From: Balaenoptera acutorostrata | Lineage: Eukaryota > Chordata > Mammalia > Artiodactyla > Balaenopteridae | Direction: 5' to 3' | Length of the DNA: 64,000 nucleotides | Assembly (NCBI RefSeq): GCF_949987535.1 | Contig: NC_080064.1 | Coordinates: 38,016,282-38,080,281, forward strand | Part shown: piece after piece, positions 58,240 to 64,000 of the stretch | Numbering within the stretch: the first letter of the stretch is position 1 | Layout: each line of letters opens with the position of its first letter | The notes under the pieces: model-generated | What the model was told of the DNA's origin: nothing | The model's input: only the letters and a program-made list of their open reading frames with translations | Databases searched by the model: none | Made by a program: the position numbers and the translations under genes

Positions 58240-58247
58240 TATATAAG
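58240..58247 (+). promoter_or_regulatory. NASP: TATA box of NASP
   Basis: TATATAAG in a GC-rich setting, about 137 bp before the start codon. Confidence 0.7.
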
Positions 58248-58376
58248 AGGGCCCAGCGGCGCGGGGTCTCCAATCTGCCATTTTCTGTCCACGAATAAGT
58301 CTCTGGCTTTCGAAATTCTCTCTTGTTTTTCTCACAGACACTATCCCGTCCGCTGGTCCACCACCTCAGGCGAACG

Positions 58377-58435
58377 ATGGCCGCAGAGTCCACAGCCACT
58401 GCCGCCATCACCGCGGAGCTGGTTTCCGCCGACAA
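58377..58435 (+). CDS. NASP: NASP coding exon 1
   Basis: Start of nuclear autoantigenic sperm protein, a histone H3-H4 (and linker histone) chaperone with TPR repeats that keeps soluble histones stable in the nucleus. The exon encodes MAAESTATAAITAELVSAD and two bases of the next Lys codon, matching the mammalian NASP N-terminus with a few substitutions. It ends at a perfect donor AA|GTAAG. The ATG has A at -3 and G at +4. All TPR and acidic regions lie beyond the right edge. Confidence 0.9.
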
Positions 58436-60526
58436 GTAAGCTGGACCGTGGAGAGCTTGAGGCACTGGCCAGTCCGCAGGGAGGGGGTGGTGGACGGAGG
58501 CTCCCCGGGAGGGACAGACCGGAGGGTGGGAGGACTTTCCTTCTAGTGAACAACCGTCGCTGTTCGGGGAGGGCCGGACACTGGAGAAGCCCACTTCTTG
58601 CAGAGAGCCTCGCTCACTGGCAGTAACGCCGGTCGGCTGGCGCCCCCTGCCCCGCTTTTCGCGGTCGCCATCTTGCCGGGGGCAGCGGCGGCTGTCTCCA
58701 TCGCCTGCCCCTCTCCTTCCTCCCCAGGCCCGGGGCTACCGGCGGGGAGGCGGGGCCCCGGCGCGGCAGTGTACCTTCACGTCCCTGCTGTCGCCGCACT
58801 CCTGGCGTGCGCCTCCGGTAGGATCCCCAAACACATCGGGAAAATAACCAACAGAGATTTGGCGCCAAAAAAAAAAACAAAAAAAAAACCCTGCACGAGG
58901 GAGGAGGCTGGACCGGTCGGTCGGGATGGGCGGGGTCTCTCGGGGGCGGGGTCGTGCGCTCGTGCGTTCGCTTCCCTCCGCCGGCTCTGGAGCAGGAGGC
59001 GGGGCCCCGAGGAGGCGGGAAAACTCCATTGTTTGGGGCTGCGGCTCCCGAGCGCCTCGGACTTCCGCTGTGGGACGCGGTGAAGCTTGTTCCCCGCGGT
59101 CTCCTCGCTCACCTGGTATCCTCCTACCCCCAGCAAGGCCCATTTCTTTTGTCTGTGGTGGAGAGCATCGTGGTTCTTTTAGATTTTGGGAACGTTGGCG
59201 GGGGACTTGGCTGCTTCTGGGGGATTTTATCGGGAGGCGAAGCATCTTCTAACGCTGCGTTGAGGTCTTTTCACTTCTAGCAGTGTTTGGTTGCTAGGAG
59301 AATGGGCAGTATTAAGCGCGAAGTGTAACAGAAGGACTGGAGGGAATGATAGAAGACATGATTGCTATGAAAACGGCACAGTGCCACTCAGACATAAAGA
59401 TATTTTTTGAACAGTGAAGGGAAACAGGCCGTTATTCGAAGAAACAAGAAATAACCCAAATTATTAAGTGGCAGACTCTAGGTTAAACCCCAGTATTTCA
59501 AGTTTTTATTCCTTCATTACTCATCCTTTCCCCCATGCCCAAAGCTTGAGAGGAAATTGCATGAAAATCTAATTAGCTAGTTGGAGAGAACAATAAAGGT
59601 ATCATTCCTTAGTTAAGTAAGTTCCTGGGGCAATTCAGGGGTAAAGCGTTTCAGGCGTTTAAGGGGGAGGGTAAAGAAAATGTACGTGAGTTTAATAGAC
59701 AACTAAGAATGCACATTATAATTCCAGTATAACCATTGAAAGAATAAAAAACATGTTTAACTTCCAAACCAGCAGAGAGAGAAAATGGAATGAGAAATAA
59801 ACCACAATTCAGAGTTGATTTTGATACCGCTTTTATTGCTTAAGTGGTGACTGTTGGGCTACAGTTTTGACATCTGTAAAAAGCTACAATTTGGCTTCTG
59901 TCCCCTCATGCCATTAAACAACGTTGCTAAAGGTTATCAATGGTTGTCTAAATGTTAAATCACTTTGTCCTTATTAGCTTTCTAAATAGTTCTAACTAGT
60001 TGTTAACGTTTTTGTTTATGTTATAAAAGAATATAGCAGTTTGTAATATAGTGGTAAGGAGGAATGAGAAAGCTTAGAAAGAGGAAGTCTTATGTGATGC
60101 ATTGAATTTTACTTTAACGGTCTTACAATTTCTGAGCTACTTATTCGTACCTTTAGATGAGAGATGTCAAAGTAAAAATAAGTGGTTTAGCTCAGTAATC
60201 CTTAAAGTTCTGGGGTTTGTCGTTCCTGTTTCCATAAGTGGAAGGTTCATCTGTGTTGGTGTGGGGCTTATTTTGGTGCTTAGTATTTGGCTGTTTAAAA
60301 TGAGATGGATAACCTCTTGTAAGTTAGCTTTATGATGAATTAACGTCACTGTAATTAGAATATATTTGTGTGAAAGATTTAGCTAACGTACCTGTGTACC
60401 TACATATTGGTGGGGTGGAGGAGTTAGGTTCAATATATTAGCTACAATGTGTAAATGAGAAAAGAGTCTCTCTTGGTGGACCTGCAAAAAAAAAAAAGAA
60501 CTATTTTCAGAAGATTTTTTTTGAAA

Positions 60527-60658
60527 AAAAAAAAAATTTTTTTTTTTCCCCGGCTGTGCCACACGGCATTATACAATCTTAGTTCCCCCCCAGGGATCGA
60601 ACCCACACCCTCTGCATTGGAAGCACGGAGTCTTAACCACTGGACCACCAGGGAAGTC
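60527..60658 (-). repeat. Short tRNA-derived SINE
   Basis: Minus copy ending CCACCAGGGAAGTCCC on +, preceded by A- and T-runs. Confidence 0.85.
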
Positions 60659-60778
60659 CCTGACCTTGTACTCTTACGACAATTTACTCATCATCACATC
60701 CATTAACCTTGGTAATCTTCATATGCGTGTCTGAAAGTATTTTTCACTTACCAGTTTAAAAAGCTGAGGTTCAGGGAG

Positions 60779-60898
60779 GGACTTCCCTGGTGGTCCAGAG
60801 GTTAAGACTCTGTGCTCCTAATGTAGAGGGCCCGGGTTCAATTCCTGGTCAGGGAACTAAGATACTGAAAGCCACACAGCCTGGCCAAAAAAAAAAAA
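60779..60898 (+). repeat. Short tRNA-derived SINE
   Basis: Head GGGACTTCCCTGGTGGTCCA, A-rich tail. Confidence 0.85.
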
Positions 60899-60914
60899 TT
60901 GGTTAAAAAAAAAA

Positions 60915-61085
60915 ACTGAGGGGTGGTGGTGGTGGGATGAATTGGGAGATTGGGAATGACATATATACACTAACATGTATAAAATAGATAACTAATAAGA
61001 ACCTGCTGTATAAAAAAAACTGAAAAAATATATACAGAGCAATGCAGAAATAAAAAGACAAATTCACAATTATAAAAAAAATAAA
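60915..61085 (+). mobile_element. L1 3' end with poly(A)
   Basis: L1 3'UTR words 'gggatgaattgggagattgg' and 'gataactaataagaacctgc'. Confidence 0.8.
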
Positions 61086-61686
61086 AATGCCAAAAAATAG
61101 TAAGATTAATTGCAATTTTACAATTTGGGCTTTAAACATACACTGTTTCTTGGGCTATGACAGTAGGGTAAAATGACCCAGTTTGTATAAATCTTACGAG
61201 GCTTGATAAATGCACTTAATAATTGTCAGCTCATGACAAAATTAAATGACTCAATGAATGTTAATGTCTCCTTTCATATATCTAGATGCCTTGGGACAGT
61301 TTCAATATCTGGCATATGTACTGTAGTATGATCTTATTAATAACATGTGAATCAGAGAGAAGCAAAAGTCAAGGACAAATGTAATTTTTTTGAGATGCAC
61401 ATTATTTTTTAACGTCTAGCTGATTACCTTTGGATGCCAATTAAACATTACACCCCCTTCAAAAAAAAAAAACGGAGGTTCACCCTAAAGGTTCCACAAA
61501 AAAAATATATCTTATGTTCATCGATTGGAATACTTATTATTGTTAAGATGTTCATACTACCCAAAGAGATCTATGGATTCAACACAGTTTCTGTTAAAAT
61601 GCCAATGGCATTTTTTGCGGAAGTAGAAAAATACATCCTAAAATTCATAAGAAATCTCAAGGGGTCCCAAATAGCCAAAACAGTTT

Positions 61687-61788
61687 CTTTTGTTTGTTTT
61701 TGGCCACACCTTGAGGCTTGTGGGATTTTAGTTCCTTGACCAGGGATTGAACTGGGGTCCTAACCACTGGACCGCCAGGAAATTCCCT
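61687..61788 (-). repeat. Short tRNA-derived SINE in L1
   Basis: Exact GCCAAAACAGTTT target duplication (61674-61686 and 61789-61801). Confidence 0.9.
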
Positions 61789-61980
61789 GCCAAAACAGTT
61801 TTGAAAAAGAACAAAGTGTAGGTCTCACTTCCTGATTTCAAAACACTGTGCTACTGGCATAAAGATAGACAAATAGAACAATGGAATGTAATAGAAAGCC
61901 CCAAAATAAATCCTTGCATATGGTCAAATGATCTTTGATAAGGATGCCAAGACCACTCAATGAAGAAAGGACATTCTTTT

Positions 61981-62266
61981 TTTCTTTTTCTTTTTAAATT
62001 TATTTAATTTATTTATTTATGGCTGCATTGGGTCTTTGTTGCTGCACATGGGCTTTCTCTGGTCGCTGTGCTCATTCAGGGGCTACTCCTTGTTGCGGTG
62101 GGCGGGCTTCTCATTGCGGTGGCTTCTCTTGTTGCGGAGCACGGGCTCTAGGTGTGCGGGCTTAGTTGTTCCGTGGCATGTGGGATCTTTCCGGACCAAG
62201 GCTCGAAGCCATGTCCCCTGCATTGGCAGGTGGATTCTTAACCACTGGGCCACCAGGGAAGTCCCA
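61981..62266 (-). repeat. CHR-type SINE in L1
   Basis: GGACATTCTTTT/GGATATTCTTTT target repeats; internal block shortened. Confidence 0.85.
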
Positions 62267-62445
62267 GGATATTCTTTTCAACAAATGGTGTTGGGAAAAC
62301 AGGATATGCATATGCAGGAGAATGAAGTTAGATCCTTATTTTACACCGTATACAAAAATGAGCTGAAAATGGATTAAAGACCTAAATGTAAGACCTGAAA
62401 CTATATAAATCTCCCAGAAGAAAGCATAAGGTAAAAAGCTCCATG

Positions 62446-62567
62446 GGAATTCCCTGACAGTCCAGTGGTTAGCATTCGGCGCTTTCATTTCCATGGCCCA
62501 GGTTCAGTCCCTGGTTGGGGAACTAAGATCCTGCAAGCCTCTCAGCCTGGCTTAAAAAAAAAAAAAA
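62446..62567 (+). repeat. Short tRNA-derived SINE
   Basis: Head GGGAATTCCCTGACAGTCCA with a long A tail. Confidence 0.85.
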
Positions 62568-62574
62568 ATTCCCT

Positions 62575-62775
62575 GCCAGATTTTCAGTACATTTTATTGA
62601 AGTACGGCATACTACAAAATGCACAAATGGTAAGTGTACAGTTGAGTGAATTTTCACAAAGGGAAATTAGAAACAAAACATTATATGGAAACCTCCCCCC
62701 CAACCTTTTTAGTCATACTCCTCCCATCAAGCCTAGCTCTTCTGACTTCTAACATTACAGTGTCATAGGTGGATG
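62575..62775 (-). mobile_element. Old L1 3'UTR fragment, antisense
   Basis: Resembles 26700-26900 ('aaatggtaagtgtacagttg', 'gaattttcacaaagggaaat'). Confidence 0.5.
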
Positions 62776-62820
62776 TTGAACTTGTATTTATTTGTAAGGG
62801 TACCATAAAACTTTATAGGG

Positions 62821-62943
62821 AGGGACTTCCCTGGCGGTCCAGTGGTTAAGACTCCGCGCTTCCACTTCAGGGGGCGCAGGTTCGATCCTTGGTCGGGGAA
62901 CTAAGATCCTGCATGCTGTGTGGCACAGCCAAAAAAAACCCAA
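62821..62943 (+). repeat. Short tRNA-derived SINE
   Basis: Exact AAAACTTTATAGGG target duplication (62807-62820 and 62944-62957). Confidence 0.9.
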
Positions 62944-63352
62944 AAAACTTTATAGGGGGGATGATAGATGATGCTAAATTTCTATGATGACTGAGAGCCA
63001 GGAAAACTGGGTTCTGTTTCTGGCTGCTGCGGTGGACCTCAGTTTTCCCATTTGTTAAATGGTGGCAGTAGTAGGGAGATTCTACAAGGAAATTTTCTTT
63101 CAGGAAAATTTTGTGAAGCAGTTTTCTTTCCTCCTACTTATTGGCATATTTTCCCTATATTTATTGAACATTTGTCTTATCTAGTAGAGGCGATGTGGTT
63201 AAGGAGACAGAAAAGATCTCTGCTTTCAAATGGAGCTTCGACTACTGGGATAGAGACCATGAATATGTAGATTAGAGAATATCAGTGATAAAGTGCTATG
63301 CAAATAATTACCCTAGTTTTAAGGTGATGTGAGGTAACTGGGTGGTTATTTA

Positions 63353-63751
63353 TTTTTAATTAATTAATTAATTAACTTATGTATTTTTGGCTGCACTGGG
63401 TCTTCGTTGCTGCGCACGGGCTTTCTCTAGTTGCAAAGAGTAGGGGCTACTCTTCCGTTGCGGGGCGTGGCTTCTTACTGCGGTGGCTTCTCTTTGCGGA
63501 GCACGGGCTCTAGGCACACGGGCTTCAGTAGTTTTGGCACACAGGCTTCAGTAGTTGTGGCTTGTGGGCTCTAGAGCGCAGGCTCAGTAGTTCTGGCACA
63601 CGGACTCAGTAGTGGTGGCTCGCAGGCTCAGTAGTTGTGGCACACGGGCTTAGTTGCTCCGCGGCATGTGGGATCTTCCTGGACCAAGGCTCGAACCCGT
63701 GTCCCCTGCATTTGCAGGCGGATTCTTAACCACTGCACCATCAGGGAAGCC
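63353..63751 (-). repeat. CHR-type SINE, long form
   Basis: About 400 bp because the 'cagtagttgtggc' module is repeated five times. CTGGGTGGTTATTT target duplication (about 63338-63351 and 63752-63765). Confidence 0.9.
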
Positions 63752-64000
63752 CTGGGTGGTTATTTTAGATTGGGCTATCAGGGATGGCCACAATGAGATG
63801 AATGACAAGGGGCCAGCTATATGAAGTTTCTAACAGGGAAACTTCGTTCATGGAAATAGGGATAGCAGAGAATGTGGATACAGAGGCAAGCAGGTTGGTA
63901 GTTTTGGTGGTTGAGGAAGGGAGACTTCCTGTCTAATGGTTTCTATTTGCTCAATGAGGTGTGAAGCAAGATCTGCTTAGAAGTAAGGCAGAATGGAGTA

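Larger units (their letters stand above)
57640..59280 (+). promoter_or_regulatory. NASP: NASP CpG-island promoter region
   Basis: CpG-rich from about 57640 to 59280. It holds a CCAAT box (about 57763), an ETS-type CCGGAAGT (58207-58214), a GC box GGGCGGGGC (58219-58227) and a TATA box TATATAAG (58240-58247) about 30 bp before the likely start near 58270, giving a roughly 100-nt leader to the ATG. A second, upstream leader may exist: donor candidate AAAG|GTATCG at 58116/58117 and a strong pyrimidine-rich acceptor TTTTTCTCACAG ending at 58337. Confidence 0.75.
61495..62445 (+). mobile_element. L1 ORF2 C-terminal relic, split by two SINEs
   Basis: Words of the L1 ORF2 3' end ('aatgccaatggcattttttg', 'atggattaaagacctaaatg'). 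No intact frame. Split at 61687-61788 and 61981-62266. Confidence 0.8.
58436..64000 (+). other. NASP: NASP intron 1 (continues out of window)
   Basis: From the donor at 58436 to the window end no further NASP exon is seen. 59280-60520 has no recognised feature; the rest holds SINEs and L1 pieces. Long frames at 58598-59280 are GC-rich artefacts of the CpG island. Confidence 0.75.

Noticed and set aside
58598..59280. Several overlapping frames of 88-169 codons on both strands after NASP exon 1
   Set aside because: GC-rich CpG-island sequence has few stops; Arg/Pro/Ala-rich text without family similarity, inside NASP intron 1.

Overview
This window is mammalian nuclear DNA, very probably from a cetacean. 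It holds two multi-exon genes on the + strand (AKR1A1 complete, NASP first coding exon only) and the CpG-rich edge of a third locus at the left end, all set in repeat-dense DNA. The organism call rests on about 60 copies of the tRNA-derived CHR-type SINE of whales and hippos (head GGGCTTCCCTGGTGGCGCAG; (AAAT)n tail). Pig PRE1-type SINEs and ruminant BovB/Bov-A elements were not seen.

Layout: 1-260 is a CpG-rich promoter end that by gene order (PRDX1 - AKR1A1 - NASP in human) should be the PRDX1 promoter, transcribed leftwards out of the window. 260-38500 is intergenic and made largely of SINEs, L1, L2, MIR, solo LTRs and DNA-transposon relics. 38500-48670 is AKR1A1: a CpG-island promoter, a non-coding exon 1 ending at 39043, and eight coding exons that together encode an uninterrupted 325-residue aldehyde reductase. 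48670-57640 is intergenic repeats. 57640-59280 is the NASP CpG island with coding exon 1 (58377-58435), and the rest is NASP intron 1.

The genes are not an operon. They are independent housekeeping transcription units: NADPH-dependent carbonyl reduction (AKR1A1), histone H3-H4 chaperoning (NASP) and, to the left, presumably thiol peroxide metabolism (PRDX1). An NRF2/AP-1-type element in the left island fits the PRDX1 assignment.

The more interesting signals are: an Arg269-to-His change at the NADPH 2'-phosphate site of AKR1A1; a truncated RPSA retropseudogene in AKR1A1 intron 1 with an extra 21-bp C-terminal repeat; several SINE insertions whose single pair of target-site duplications encloses chimeric cargo (SINE head + L1 + SINE, SINE head + SINE, SINE + SINE); insertions made only of a poly(T) tract between target duplications; SINE tails ending in a T-run followed by an A-run; and a 73-bp non-tandem local duplication spliced into an L1 body. 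No new protein-coding system was found. Most long open frames in the window are SINE, L1 or L2 read-through.
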